A stretch of DNA of 64,000 nucleotides from Prevotella sp. 885. Lineage in GTDB: Bacteria; Bacteroidota; Bacteroidia; Bacteroidales; Bacteroidaceae. The translations under genes were made by a program, and so were the position numbers. This document shows positions 10,651 through 20,032 of the stretch, piece by piece; the stretch's first letter is position 1; each line of letters opens with the position of its first letter. The stretch covers positions 62,001 through 126,000 of the forward strand of contig NZ_NOVE01000002.1 in NCBI RefSeq assembly GCF_002265625.1. Reading direction: 5' to 3'. The notes beneath the pieces are model-generated. The model searched no databases. It was not told the DNA's origin and was given only the letters and a program-made list of their open reading frames with translations.

Positions 10651-10728
10651 ACGTTTCTTATGTATTGTTGTTTGTTTGTATTCCGGTTACTTGATTCTTT
10701 GTCTTAGGCATCAGCTGCCAATGGCGTC

Positions 10729-11808
10729 TTACTGCTTCTTGCTTTCCTTCTTGGAAGCTTTCTTGCTTTCCTTCTTTGAAGTATTCTTGCTTTCCTTGTC
10801 AGATGTCTTTTTGCCTTCAGCCTTGGAAGCCTTCTTGCTTTCAGCCTTATTTGTTCTAGTGTTGCTGTCAGCCTTTTCTTTCTTTTCGTCAGTCTTCTTC
10901 CCTGAATCAGTCTGACTGTCGGCTGCGGCTGGTGCAGCCGTGTTCTCTCCTTCCGAGAGCGCAGCTGGCTCATTGTTTGCGACGGGTGGGGCAGGGGTGG
11001 AGCTGGCGTGCAGGGCGGCATCTCGCTTCCGACAGATTATCTGGTTGTCGAATTGGATGTCGATGTACGAGTACTTGTTCCATCCCACGTTGTTCAGTCC
11101 GTACTTGTAGAACTTGACGAGTCGTCCCATCTTTCGTGCCATGAATTCCTGTATCTCCTTCTCGCCGTTCTTCCCTTTGTAAGCAGGCAGCGGTCCGAGA
11201 CACACGATATGGTCGCCGACACGCGGCACTATTTCTACGCTTCTGTCCGGCAGGATGTTCACCTGCTCGATGATGTTCTTCCAGAGCTCGTTGCCCATTA
11301 TCACCTTTCCGAGCGGCGAGAGATAGCGTGTGGCGTACTGTCTGTTGATGTTTCCCGTGGCGATGATGAGGTCAGAGGTGTAGCTGGAGCTTTTCATCAC
11401 GCGGTCGTTGTCGTCCACGTAATAGTCGTCCCCGTTCTCCGCCTTTATCCTTATCACGGGCATTCGTTGAGTGACGGTGATATATACGTTGCCGCCCTCC
11501 GTCTTATAGCATTCCGCTGTCTTGACGAAGGGTGTGCGCAGCATGAGCGCTTCCTCGATGCTTCGTGTGTTTACGTCCGTCAGGGGTTTGTTGATGACGG
11601 GGTAGCATCCCGCTTTCTGCAGATTGTGCTTCACGGTGGCGGCGTCGAGGAAGCCGTTGGTCATTTCATCAGCTATACGTATGTCCACCTTGGAGCATAC
11701 CGTCGTAGCGCTGCTCTTCTTGCTTACGGTTGTAAACGCGAAGAGCAGGTAAACGGCGAGTATTACATCGCTGGCGATGAAGAGTATTTTGCTCCAGTTC
11801 TTTTTCAC
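10729..11808 (-). CDS. ftsQ: Cell division protein FtsQ/DivIB
   Basis: 359-residue bitopic membrane protein. One transmembrane helix (about residues 8-28) follows a short cytoplasmic start ('MKKNWSK'). The POTRA region includes 'VDIRIADEMTNGFLDAATVKHNL', and the beta domain ends around 'YIDIQFDNQIICRKR' (about residue 265). The last ~95 residues are low-complexity: Ala/Pro/Ser, then Lys/Ser/Glu blocks such as 'SKKESKKASKKESKKQ', predicted to lie in the periplasm. FtsQ links the Z-ring to septal synthase FtsW/FtsI through FtsL. The position between murC and ftsA supports the call. Confidence 0.93.
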   Translation of the reverse strand: MKKNWSKILFIASDVILAVYLLFAFTTVSKKSSATTVCSKVDIRIADEMTNGFLDAATVKHNLQKAGCYPVINKPLTDVNTRSIEEALMLRTPFVKTAECYKTEGGNVYITVTQRMPVIRIKAENGDDYYVDDNDRVMKSSSYTSDLIIATGNINRQYATRYLSPLGKVIMGNELWKNIIEQVNILPDRSVEIVPRVGDHIVCLGPLPAYKGKNGEKEIQEFMARKMGRLVKFYKYGLNNVGWNKYSYIDIQFDNQIICRKRDAALHASSTPAPPVANNEPAALSEGENTAAPAAADSQTDSGKKTDEKKEKADSNTRTNKAESKKASKAEGKKTSDKESKNTSKKESKKASKKESKKQ

Positions 11809-11853
11809 TTTACGTCTTTCTTGTGATTGTGGATATTGATGTCTTTTGTTCTG

Positions 11854-13233
11854 TTAGCCTTTAGCCTCTATTATCTTTGCTATCTGCGGAACGTAGTTGT
11901 CGAGGTCACCGGCTCCGAGTATTACGAGCACGTCGAAGTCGCGGTTCTTCACGAGGTCGAGCACGTCTTCCTTGTGTATCATGCTCTTCTCTACGCCCGG
12001 CTTGAGATTGTCGTAAATCAGCTGCGACGTTACGCCCGGTATTGGCTGCTCACGAGCGGGATAGATGTCGCAGAGGATCACCTCGTCCAGCTGGCTGAGC
12101 GCATCTGCGAAGTCCTTATAGAAGTCGCGAGTGCGGGTATAGAGGTGCGGCTGGAAGATTGCTGTGATATGACGGTTGCGATAGAGTTCGCGTATGCTCT
12201 TGGCGCTCTGATAAATCTCCTTCGGGTGGTGGGCATAGTCAGAGAGGAGCACGTGCTTGTCGTTCTTTATTTTGAAGTCGAAGCGTCTCTCCACTCCGCG
12301 GTATGTCTTCATGCCGTACTTCAGTTCTTCGGCGTTACATCCGGCGAGCTGTGCCATTGCCATGGCAGCCACGGCGTTTTCGATGTTGATGGGAACGGGC
12401 TGCCCGAGCTCAACGCCCTTGACTGTCTCGATGGGCGAAACGAAGTCGAATGTTATCTCTCCGTTCTCGATGACGATGTTCTCGGCATGGAAGTCGCCCT
12501 CGTCGCGGCTGTAGTCGTAAACCTTTACGCCTTCCTGCACGTCCTGCTTCATCTCCAGGTCGCGGTGGATGATGAGTGCGCCGCCCGGCTGGATGAGTGT
12601 GGTGTAGTGGCGGAAGCTCTCGAGGTAGGCTTCCTTGGTGCCGTAGATGTCGAGATGGTCAGGGTCTGTGGCAGTGATGACGGTCATCCATGGACGCAGC
12701 CAATGGAATGAGCGGTCAAACTCGTCTGCTTCTATCACTACATAGTCACTTTGATCAGAAAGAATGTAGTTTGTGCCGTAGTTCTTGGATATTCCTCCAA
12801 GGAAGGCGTTGCAGTCGATGTGGCTTTGGTGCATGATGTGTGCACACATTGTGGAAGTGGATGTCTTGCCGTGTGTGCCAGCCACGCATAGTCCGTGGTG
12901 TGCGAGTGTGAGCGTACCGAGCACCTGGGCTCGCTTCTCGATCTCGAATCCTCCGTTGCGGAAGAACTGCAGTTCCTTGTGTTCGGCGGGTATCGCCGGT
13001 GTGTAGACTACGAGGCAGGATTTCGGGTCGCGGCATGCGTGCGGAATCTCGTTGACGTTCTCTTCATAGTGGATGAGCATTCCCTCGCGCTCAAGCTGGT
13101 GTGTCAGGGCTGAAGGTGTCTTGTCGTATCCAGCTACAACCACTCCCTTGCGGATGAAGTAACGTGCTATGGCGCTCATTCCGATGCCACCTGCTCCCAC
13201 GAAATATACTGACTTGATATCTTTGAATTCCAT
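11854..13233 (-). CDS. murC: UDP-N-acetylmuramate--L-alanine ligase
   Basis: Adds L-Ala to UDP-MurNAc, the first amino acid of the peptidoglycan stem. 459 residues. The N-terminal Rossmann motif is 'VYFVGAGGIGMSAIARYF', the ATP-binding loop 'VAGTHGKTSTSTM' (about residue 120), and the Mg/substrate motif is 'VVIEADEFDRSF'. The C-terminal Mur ligase domain includes 'DYAHHPKEI' and 'IFQPHLYTRTRDF', typical of MurC. It lies 17 bp after murG. Confidence 0.97.
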   Translation of the reverse strand: MEFKDIKSVYFVGAGGIGMSAIARYFIRKGVVVAGYDKTPSALTHQLEREGMLIHYEENVNEIPHACRDPKSCLVVYTPAIPAEHKELQFFRNGGFEIEKRAQVLGTLTLAHHGLCVAGTHGKTSTSTMCAHIMHQSHIDCNAFLGGISKNYGTNYILSDQSDYVVIEADEFDRSFHWLRPWMTVITATDPDHLDIYGTKEAYLESFRHYTTLIQPGGALIIHRDLEMKQDVQEGVKVYDYSRDEGDFHAENIVIENGEITFDFVSPIETVKGVELGQPVPINIENAVAAMAMAQLAGCNAEELKYGMKTYRGVERRFDFKIKNDKHVLLSDYAHHPKEIYQSAKSIRELYRNRHITAIFQPHLYTRTRDFYKDFADALSQLDEVILCDIYPAREQPIPGVTSQLIYDNLKPGVEKSMIHKEDVLDLVKNRDFDVLVILGAGDLDNYVPQIAKIIEAKG

Positions 13234-13250
13234 TTTCTTCTTTGTTTTTT

Positions 13251-14363
13251 TTATTTTCCTGCAAGCTTCAGAACCTCTTCGGCGATGACGTCGGCAGAGT
13301 TCGGCTTTCCGAGTTTCTTGATGTTCTCTGACAGTTGTGCCAGTTGCTCGTCGTCCTTGACGGTGTCTACGGCGAGCTGTAGGAGTGTCTGGGGCGCGTC
13401 GGCGTCGCGGACATAGAGTGCGGCGTTCTTGTTTACGAGAGCCATGGCGTTCTTTGTCTGATGGTCTTCAGCCACATTGGGCGACGGTACGAGCACAACG
13501 GGCTTGCCTATGAGGCAGAACTCGCTGATGGAGCTGGCTCCGGCGCGGCTGATGACGAGGTCGGCAGCCTTGTATGCGGCTCCCATATCGCTGATAAAGT
13601 CGCACACTTTCAGCATCGGCAGCTTCTTGTGGTCCTTGAGGCGGTCAGCCACAGCGGCGCTGTAGTACTTGCCCGTCTGCCAGATAAACTGCACTCCGCT
13701 CTTCTCAACGAGGTCGAGATGCTGCAGAACGCTTTCGTTGACAGTGCGTGCTCCGAGGCTTCCTCCGACGAGAAGGATGGTCTTCTTCTGCGGATCCAGT
13801 CCGAACGACTCGATGGCTTGCTCACGTGTTATGGTTGTCTCGATGAGGTTCTGTCGCACTGGGTTGCCGGTGTTGATGATCTTGTCTGCGGGGAAGAATC
13901 TGTCCATGCCGTCGTAAGCCACGCAAATCTTCTTTGCCTTGGCAGCGAGATGCTTGTTGGTCACTCCAGCGTATGAGTTCTGTTCCTGGATGAGCGTTGG
14001 TATTCCGAGGCTGCTTGCGGCGTCGAGCGTCGCTGCGCTGGCGTATCCTCCTACTCCCACCACCACGTCAGGAGCAAACTCCTTGATGGTCTTCCTTATC
14101 ATGCGCTTGCTCTTGAGAAAGTCGAGAGCCACTCCGATATTGGCAGGCGACCACAGCGGTCGCTTGAAACCTCTTACCGGCAGACCTATTATCTTGTATC
14201 CTGCGGCGGGTACGCGCTGCATCTCCATTCTGCCCAATGCTCCTACGAAAAGTATCTCTGCGTTGGGACGTTTTGCCTTTATGGCGTTTGCTATTGAGAC
14301 GGCAGGGAATATGTGTCCTCCTGTTCCTCCGCCACTGACTATGACTCTGATGTCTTTTTCCAT
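13251..14363 (-). CDS. murG: Lipid II synthase (GlcNAc transferase MurG)
   Basis: GT28 transferase that adds GlcNAc to lipid I on the inner membrane face, giving lipid II. 370 residues. 'VSGGGTGGHIFPAVSIANAI' is the first glycine loop and 'VVGVGGYASAATLDAA' the second. 'LIQEQNSYAGVTNKHLA', 'VGGSLGARTVNESV' and 'VISRAGASSISEF' are the remaining donor-site motifs. It is encoded between ftsW and murC, with 96 bp to ftsW. Confidence 0.97.
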   Translation of the reverse strand: MEKDIRVIVSGGGTGGHIFPAVSIANAIKAKRPNAEILFVGALGRMEMQRVPAAGYKIIGLPVRGFKRPLWSPANIGVALDFLKSKRMIRKTIKEFAPDVVVGVGGYASAATLDAASSLGIPTLIQEQNSYAGVTNKHLAAKAKKICVAYDGMDRFFPADKIINTGNPVRQNLIETTITREQAIESFGLDPQKKTILLVGGSLGARTVNESVLQHLDLVEKSGVQFIWQTGKYYSAAVADRLKDHKKLPMLKVCDFISDMGAAYKAADLVISRAGASSISEFCLIGKPVVLVPSPNVAEDHQTKNAMALVNKNAALYVRDADAPQTLLQLAVDTVKDDEQLAQLSENIKKLGKPNSADVIAEEVLKLAGK

Positions 14364-14459
14364 TTTCTCAAGTTTCTTTCAAATCACAAAATTAATCATT
14401 TTTTCTGACAAAGCTCAGTATTGCGCTGATTATTATTGTGCTATTTTTATGTCGTATGT

Positions 14460-15806
14460 TTATTCGCCGGCATTGTCAGTCTTGCTGGCGTTGTCGGTAT
14501 TGGTTATGGTGCTTATTGGGCTGCTTTCCGAAGCGTCACTGCTTTGTGGCATTGGCTCCACCACCAGCTCTTGTTTGCGCTTGGCGGAGCGGCTGATACT
14601 CAGAATTACACCGATGTAAATGCAGTTGGTGATGGTGGATGTTCCACCCCTACTGATCAGTGGTAGCGGCTGTCCGGTTACGGGCGCCAATCCTACAGCC
14701 ACCATCATATTAAACAGTGCCTGCGTGACGAGCAGCAGAGCCAGTCCCATAGCGAGGAACGCCGGGAAGCTTGACTCGCACCGGCTGGCAATTCTTCCGG
14801 TTCGGAACAGCAATATTATGTAGAGCATCGCCACGCCGAACGCTCCTTCTATGCCCATTTCTTCGATGATGATGGCGTAGATGAAGTCGGAGAACGCCTG
14901 CGAGATGAAGTCGCATTGGTCTGAGTTGCCGGGTCCTTTGCCCACCACGTTGGACGTGGCTATCGCCACCTTGGCGTACGACTCCTGCGCATCGTCGTCG
15001 AGGTCGACATCCTTAGGCGTAAGTTCCTTGCCGTCAAGGAACTTTTCTATACGTCCTTTCCATGTGTCGAAGCGGTGGAATACGCTCCCCATGATGGTCT
15101 TTTCCTTCTTCTCCTTGTTTTCTTTCTGCACCAGTTCGGTGAGGTTCTGCTTGTCTGCCTTTGGATTTTCCTCCGCATGGCCGAATACCATAATCATCGA
15201 GAGCATGAAGGCTCCCAATATGACCACTGTGCCAAGGAGTTTGCCTATCTGCTTCATCGGAACGCGTCCGATGAACATCATCATCAGTATGACAGCGCTC
15301 AGAAGTGCGGCTGTAGACAGGTTCTCCGACATAATCAGAGGTATTATTCCTGCGCTGGCCCACAAAATATACCTAAAGGCTCTGGGATCAGCTCCTTTTT
15401 CAGTCTGCAGTGAACTGAGAATCTGTGCCGTTGACAGTATCAATGCGCCTTTCGCTATCTCAGATGGCTGAAACTGTATAGGGCCGATATTTATCCATCG
15501 TTGCGCACCATTGGTGGCTGAACCGATGAAGAATACGACGGCAAGGAGGAGTATGGCGCCAAACAGCATGAATGGCGTCAGGACTTTGAAGTATCCGCAG
15601 TTGATATTGGCGGTCACCACCATTGCTGTCAGTCCCAAGCCGAGTAGGAAGATGTGCTTCAGAATCGGTGCAATGTAGCTTCCTCCTTTGTATGTAAGCA
15701 TTGTAGAGGCAGAGTATACCTCCACGATGCTGACGATGCAAAGGAAGAAGAACACCATCCATATTCCCTTATCGCCTTTGAATAGGTTGCCTATTGTATT
15801 GCTCAT
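14460..15806 (-). CDS. ftsW: Septal peptidoglycan polymerase FtsW
   Basis: SEDS-family glycosyltransferase that polymerises lipid II at the septum with FtsI. 448 residues, multiple membrane helices. Landmarks are 'RWINIGPIQFQPSEIAKGALI', the late 'ALFNMMVAVGLAPVTGQPLPLISRGGTS' and a polar C-tail. A large charged loop of about 80 residues ('NPKADKQNLTELVQKENKEKKEK' to 'DDDAQESYAKVAIATSNVVGKGPGNS') replaces the usual long periplasmic loop. The catalytic Asp region cannot be assigned with certainty by eye. RodA is the alternative, but operon position says FtsW. Confidence 0.96.
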   Translation of the reverse strand: MSNTIGNLFKGDKGIWMVFFFLCIVSIVEVYSASTMLTYKGGSYIAPILKHIFLLGLGLTAMVVTANINCGYFKVLTPFMLFGAILLLAVVFFIGSATNGAQRWINIGPIQFQPSEIAKGALILSTAQILSSLQTEKGADPRAFRYILWASAGIIPLIMSENLSTAALLSAVILMMMFIGRVPMKQIGKLLGTVVILGAFMLSMIMVFGHAEENPKADKQNLTELVQKENKEKKEKTIMGSVFHRFDTWKGRIEKFLDGKELTPKDVDLDDDAQESYAKVAIATSNVVGKGPGNSDQCDFISQAFSDFIYAIIIEEMGIEGAFGVAMLYIILLFRTGRIASRCESSFPAFLAMGLALLLVTQALFNMMVAVGLAPVTGQPLPLISRGGTSTITNCIYIGVILSISRSAKRKQELVVEPMPQSSDASESSPISTITNTDNASKTDNAGE

Positions 15807-15857
15807 ATATTGTTATTGTCCGGGCTTATTGTGTGATGGCTATGGTTTACGTGGGGT

Positions 15858-17189
15858 CTATAGGCTTCGCACGAGCGTCTTGAACTGTTCGCCGCGGTCC
15901 TCCATGTTCTTGAAGAGGTCGAAGCTGGCGCAACAGGGGCTGAGCAGCACGGTGTCGCCGGGTTCGGCAAGTTCATGGCAAGCCTCCACACAGTCCTTCA
16001 TGGAGTGTGTGTCGCGGATGGTGATGCCCATTCCGTCGAAGAAGTCGTGCAGCTTCTTGTTGTCGGCTCCGAGGAAAACGAGAGCCTTACACTTCTCCTT
16101 CACGAGTTCCTTTATCTCGTTGTAGTCATTGCCTTTGTCCTTTCCACCCAAGATAAGGATGGTCGGTGTCTTCATGCTGTCGAGAGCATACCAGCAAGCG
16201 TCCACGTTTGTCGCCTTCGAGTCGTTGACATACTGCACGCCTCCCACCTTGCAGACCTTCTCCAGACGGTGCTCCACACCGGGGAAGTCGCTGAGGCTTT
16301 GGCGTATCACGGAGTTCTTGATGCCGCTGATGTCGCCTGCAATACCTGCTGCCAATGAGTTGTAGATGTTATGTTTGCCGGTGAGCGAGAGCTCTTCCTG
16401 CTCCATGTTGAACGGTGTCGGCTTCTCGATGGTGTACTCGCCGTCAGCCATATATCCTATTGATCCGTGCTCCTTCAGCTCAGAGAAGGGATACTGTATG
16501 GCTTTTATGTCATACTTCTCCAGCTCGCGCTTGATGACGGGGTCGTCGTTCCAGTAGATGAATGAGTCGCTCTGTGTCTGGTTCTGTATGATTCGCATCT
16601 TGGCGTCCACGTAGTTCTGCATGCAGAAGTCGTAGCGGTCGAGGTGGTCAGGTGTGATGTTCAGCAGGATGGCGATGTCGGCATGGAAGTCGTACATGTT
16701 GTCAAGCTGGAACGAGCTAAGCTCTATGATGTAGTATTCGTGCGGATCCTCTGCCACCTGAAGTGCCAGTGAGCGTCCGATATTGCCTGCCAGTCCGGCG
16801 TCGTAACCAGCTGTCTTGAAGATATGGTAGATAAGCGACGTGGTGGTGGTCTTGCCGTTCGATCCGGTTATGCATATCATCTTCGAGCGTGTATAGCGTC
16901 CTGCGAACTCTATCTCGCTGATGATGTGTATGCCTTTCTCCATGGCTTTCTTCACCATAGGAGCCTCCTTGGGTATGCCGGGGCTCTTGATTATCTCGTC
17001 GGCGGAGAGGATTTTCTCTTCCGTGTGCTGCTTTTCTTCCCACTCGATGGCGTGGTCGTCGAGCAGCTTCTTGTACTTGTCCTTGATGGCTGACATGTCG
17101 CTGACGAACACGTCGAAACCTTCCTTCTTTGCCAGGACGGCTGCGCCGGCTCCGCTCTCGCCGGCTCCGAGTATAACGATTCTTTTCAT
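15858..17189 (-). CDS. murD: UDP-MurNAc-L-Ala--D-glutamate ligase
   Basis: Adds D-Glu to the stem peptide. 443 residues. N-terminal UDP-binding 'IVILGAGESGAGAAVLAKKEGFDVFVSD', the ATP loop 'CITGSNGKTTTTSLIYHI' (about residue 109), 'NITPDHLDRYD' and the C-terminal 'GVQYVNDSKATNVDACWYAL' with 'ILILGGKDKGNDY' are all MurD features. It is 21 bp from mraY and 51 bp from ftsW. Confidence 0.97.
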   Translation of the reverse strand: MKRIVILGAGESGAGAAVLAKKEGFDVFVSDMSAIKDKYKKLLDDHAIEWEEKQHTEEKILSADEIIKSPGIPKEAPMVKKAMEKGIHIISEIEFAGRYTRSKMICITGSNGKTTTTSLIYHIFKTAGYDAGLAGNIGRSLALQVAEDPHEYYIIELSSFQLDNMYDFHADIAILLNITPDHLDRYDFCMQNYVDAKMRIIQNQTQSDSFIYWNDDPVIKRELEKYDIKAIQYPFSELKEHGSIGYMADGEYTIEKPTPFNMEQEELSLTGKHNIYNSLAAGIAGDISGIKNSVIRQSLSDFPGVEHRLEKVCKVGGVQYVNDSKATNVDACWYALDSMKTPTILILGGKDKGNDYNEIKELVKEKCKALVFLGADNKKLHDFFDGMGITIRDTHSMKDCVEACHELAEPGDTVLLSPCCASFDLFKNMEDRGEQFKTLVRSL

Positions 17190-17210
17190 TTCTTTACTGT
17201 TACGTTAGCC

Positions 17211-18479
17211 TTATCTTATCTTTAGAGTTATGATGGTCAGTGCCGCCAGGATGATGGTGGTGATCCAGAAGCGTATTGTGATTTTCGACTCGTGGATGGC
17301 TCCCTTCGGCTTGGTGAAGAGATAGTGACATTCGGGGTCGAGCTGCGACTGCTGTGTACGGAAGTTGTCGTGTATAGGAGTGCGTTTGAATACGCGCTGC
17401 TTTATGCCGCGACGCTTGCCGAGCTTGTAGTAGTAGACCTGGATGATGACACTCAGGCTTTCCACGAAGAAGATGCCGCAGAGTATGGGGAGCATCAGCT
17501 CCTTGTGTATGATGATGGCTGACACGGCGATGATGCCGCCGATGGTCAGCGATCCGGTGTCGCCCATGAACACCTGCGCGGGGTAAGCGTTATACCACAG
17601 GAATCCGATCAGCGCACCTACGAAGGCGCAGAGGAACACCACCAGCTCCTGCGAGTCGGGGATGTACATGATGTTGAGGTAGCTGGCATACTCGATATGC
17701 GAACTGACGTACGCCAGTATGCCTAACGCCACACCTATTATGGCAGAGTTGCCGGCGCACATTCCGTCCATTCCGTCGTTGAGGTTGGCTCCGTTGCTGA
17801 CCGCCGTCACCACGAAGATGGTCATGATGACGAAGAGAATCCATCCTGCTGCCACGCGATGCTCGCCGAATACGCTCGTTATGCGCGAGTAGTCGAGGTT
17901 ATGGCTCTTTACGAAGGGTATGGTGGTTTTCAGCGACTTATGCGCTTCAGTCTGATGCTTCACCACCACTTCGTTGCCTTGCTTGACGTACGTGAGGTTC
18001 TCGTTCATCTTGACGTCGGGCGATGACCAAAGCACCAGTCCTACGATAAGTCCTATGCCCAGCTGTCCGACAATCTTGTATCTGCCCTTCAGACCTTCCT
18101 TGTCGTGCTTGAATATCTTGATGAAGTCGTCCATTCCTCCGAGGAATCCCAACCATACCGTCGTTACGATCATCAGTATGAGATAGATATTGCGGAGGCG
18201 TCCGAGCAGCAACACGGGCACGAGAATGGAGACGATGATGATGATGCCACCCATTGATGGCACGCCGATCTTCTTGACACCGAACGGGTCGATGCTTGCG
18301 TCGCGTTGTGTCTCGGTTATTTGCTTGCTCTTGAGATACTTGATGAATTTCTCGCCGAACCATGCCGAGATTACGAGCGAGAGAATCAGAGCCAGCAGAG
18401 AGCGGAACGATATGTATCCCCACATGTGGGCGCCGCTGAAGCCGTATTGCTCAAGGAAGCGGAAAAGATAGTATAACAT
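17211..18479 (-). CDS. mraY: Phospho-MurNAc-pentapeptide transferase MraY
   Basis: Makes lipid I by moving phospho-MurNAc-pentapeptide to undecaprenyl phosphate in the inner membrane. With the start at 18479 ('MLYYLFRFLEQYGFSGAHMWGYI') it has 422 residues and about ten membrane helices. Active-site motifs: 'GVPSMGGIIII', 'GMDDFIKIFKHDKEGLKGRYK', 'NGANLNDGMDGMCAGNSAI' and 'VFMGDTGSLTIGG'. The frame is open 23 codons further upstream, but those codons translate the GAATTTTGAA-type spacer repeat ('EIQNSKFKIQ'), so the inner Met is preferred. Confidence 0.96.
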   Translation of the reverse strand: MLYYLFRFLEQYGFSGAHMWGYISFRSLLALILSLVISAWFGEKFIKYLKSKQITETQRDASIDPFGVKKIGVPSMGGIIIIVSILVPVLLLGRLRNIYLILMIVTTVWLGFLGGMDDFIKIFKHDKEGLKGRYKIVGQLGIGLIVGLVLWSSPDVKMNENLTYVKQGNEVVVKHQTEAHKSLKTTIPFVKSHNLDYSRITSVFGEHRVAAGWILFVIMTIFVVTAVSNGANLNDGMDGMCAGNSAIIGVALGILAYVSSHIEYASYLNIMYIPDSQELVVFLCAFVGALIGFLWYNAYPAQVFMGDTGSLTIGGIIAVSAIIIHKELMLPILCGIFFVESLSVIIQVYYYKLGKRRGIKQRVFKRTPIHDNFRTQQSQLDPECHYLFTKPKGAIHESKITIRFWITTIILAALTIITLKIR

Positions 18480-18481
18480 GT

Positions 18482-18518
18482 CTTGAATTTTGAATTTTGA
18501 GTTTTGAATTTCGAGTTG
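18482..18518. repeat. GAATTTTGAATTTTGA spacer repeat
   Basis: Short-period repeat of GAATTTTGA/GAGTTTTGA in the murE-mraY gap. A relative lies at 26698-26762. Read through, it gives a false N-terminal extension of mraY. Confidence 0.7.
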
Positions 18519-18538
18519 TTGCGGCAAGCCGTTACAAC

Positions 18539-19984
18539 TTAAAAGCACTGGCGTACCACCTCATGGTCGTCGAAGTGGTGCTTCACGCCCTTTACCTCCT
18601 GATAGGTCTCGTGTCCCTTTCCTGCGATGAGGATTACGTCGCCCTTCTCTGCCATCATGCAGGCAGCCTTGATGGCTTCGCGTCGGTCAGTGATGGTTAT
18701 CACCTTCTTCATCTGCTGGGCGTTCAGTCCTGCCACCATGTCGTTGATGATGTCCTGCGGCTCCTCGAAGCGTGGGTTGTCGCTTGTTATTATGACGCGG
18801 TCGCTCTGACGTACAGCCTCCTGCGCCATGAGCGGACGCTTGCCCTTGTCGCGGTTGCCGCCTGCTCCGCATACTGTGATGACGTGTCCCTTTCCGTTGA
18901 GCACCTCATGTATGGCGTTGAGCACGTTCTCCAGAGCATCGGGAGTGTGTGCATAGTCCACGACAGCCGTATAGCCCTCCGGCGACTGTATCGGTTCCAG
19001 TCGTCCGCTCACGCTGTGCAGTGTGCTCATAGCCACGAGCACGTCCTCCTTGTTGGCTCCGAGCATAACGGCAGCACCGTATACAGCGAGCAGATTGCTG
19101 ACATTGAACTTGCCAATGAACTGTACGCCAACCTCATGGCCGTCCATCTCAAGGTACATTCCCTCGAAGTGGCACTCGATGATGCGTGCCTTGAAGTCGG
19201 CTGTGGCGCGAGTGGAATAAGTCTTCACCTGAGCCTTTGTGTTCTGCACCATCACCATGCCGTTCTTGTCGTCGGCGTTGGTTATGGCGAAAGCTGTCTT
19301 GGGCAGACCGTCGAAGAACGCCTTCTTAGCGTTGCGATAGTTCTCGAAAGTCTTGTGATAGTCGAGGTGGTCGCGTGTGAGGTTGGTGAATATGCCTCCA
19401 GCGAAGCTCAGTCCTCCGATGCGCTTCTGTGCGATGGCGTGTGACGAACACTCCATGAAGGCATACTCGCATCCCGCCTTCACCATCTTGTCGAGCAGCA
19501 TATTCAGCTCTATGGGGTCCGGTGTGGTGTGGTCAGCCGGGATCTGCTCGTCAATGATGTAGTTGCAGACCGTTGAGAGCAGACCGCACTTGTGTCCGAG
19601 CTTCGTGAACATATTATATAATAAGGTGGCGATGGTGGTCTTTCCGTTGGTTCCGGTCACGCCCACGAGCTTCAGCTTTCTTGACGGGTCGCCGTAGAAA
19701 GTGGTAGCCACCTGACCTACGACATCCTCCGTAGAGTCCACCTGCACGTAGCATACGCCCTCTGCAGTCTCCTCCGGCATGTCCTCGCAGAGCACAGCCT
19801 TTGCGCCGAGCTCTATGGCCTTTGGTATGAATTTGTGTCCGTCTACTTGTGTGCCCTTCATGGCAATGAAGAGGTGACCCTCCTTGATGCGACGTGAGTC
19901 GATGTTCACTCCCGTGATTTCCACATCATCGTTGCCCTTGACGGCCTTTATGGTGATGTCCTTGAACAGTTCTTTCAGTTTCAT
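18539..19984 (-). CDS. murE: UDP-MurNAc-tripeptide synthetase MurE
   Basis: Adds the third stem residue. 481 residues. '[18 protein letters not shown]', the ATP loop '[19 protein letters not shown]' (about residue 111), '[16 protein letters not shown]' and '[14 protein letters not shown]' are standard. The specificity region reads '[17 protein letters not shown]'; the DNPR motif is the one associated with meso-diaminopimelate-adding MurE, so the substrate is probably meso-DAP. It is 48 bp after ftsI. Confidence 0.97.
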   Translation of the reverse strand: MKLKELFKDITIKAVKGNDDVEITGVNIDSRRIKEGHLFIAMKGTQVDGHKFIPKAIELGAKAVLCEDMPEETAEGVCYVQVDSTEDVVGQVATTFYGDPSRKLKLVGVTGTNGKTTIATLLYNMFTKLGHKCGLLSTVCNYIIDEQIPADHTTPDPIELNMLLDKMVKAGCEYAFMECSSHAIAQKRIGGLSFAGGIFTNLTRDHLDYHKTFENYRNAKKAFFDGLPKTAFAITNADDKNGMVMVQNTKAQVKTYSTRATADFKARIIECHFEGMYLEMDGHEVGVQFIGKFNVSNLLAVYGAAVMLGANKEDVLVAMSTLHSVSGRLEPIQSPEGYTAVVDYAHTPDALENVLNAIHEVLNGKGHVITVCGAGGNRDKGKRPLMAQEAVRQSDRVIITSDNPRFEEPQDIINDMVAGLNAQQMKKVITITDRREAIKAACMMAEKGDVILIAGKGHETYQEVKGVKHHFDDHEVVRQCF

Positions 19985-20032
19985 AATATCTTTATGTTTG
20001 TTTTATTGTCATATCCCGTCGGTCGGCAATCT

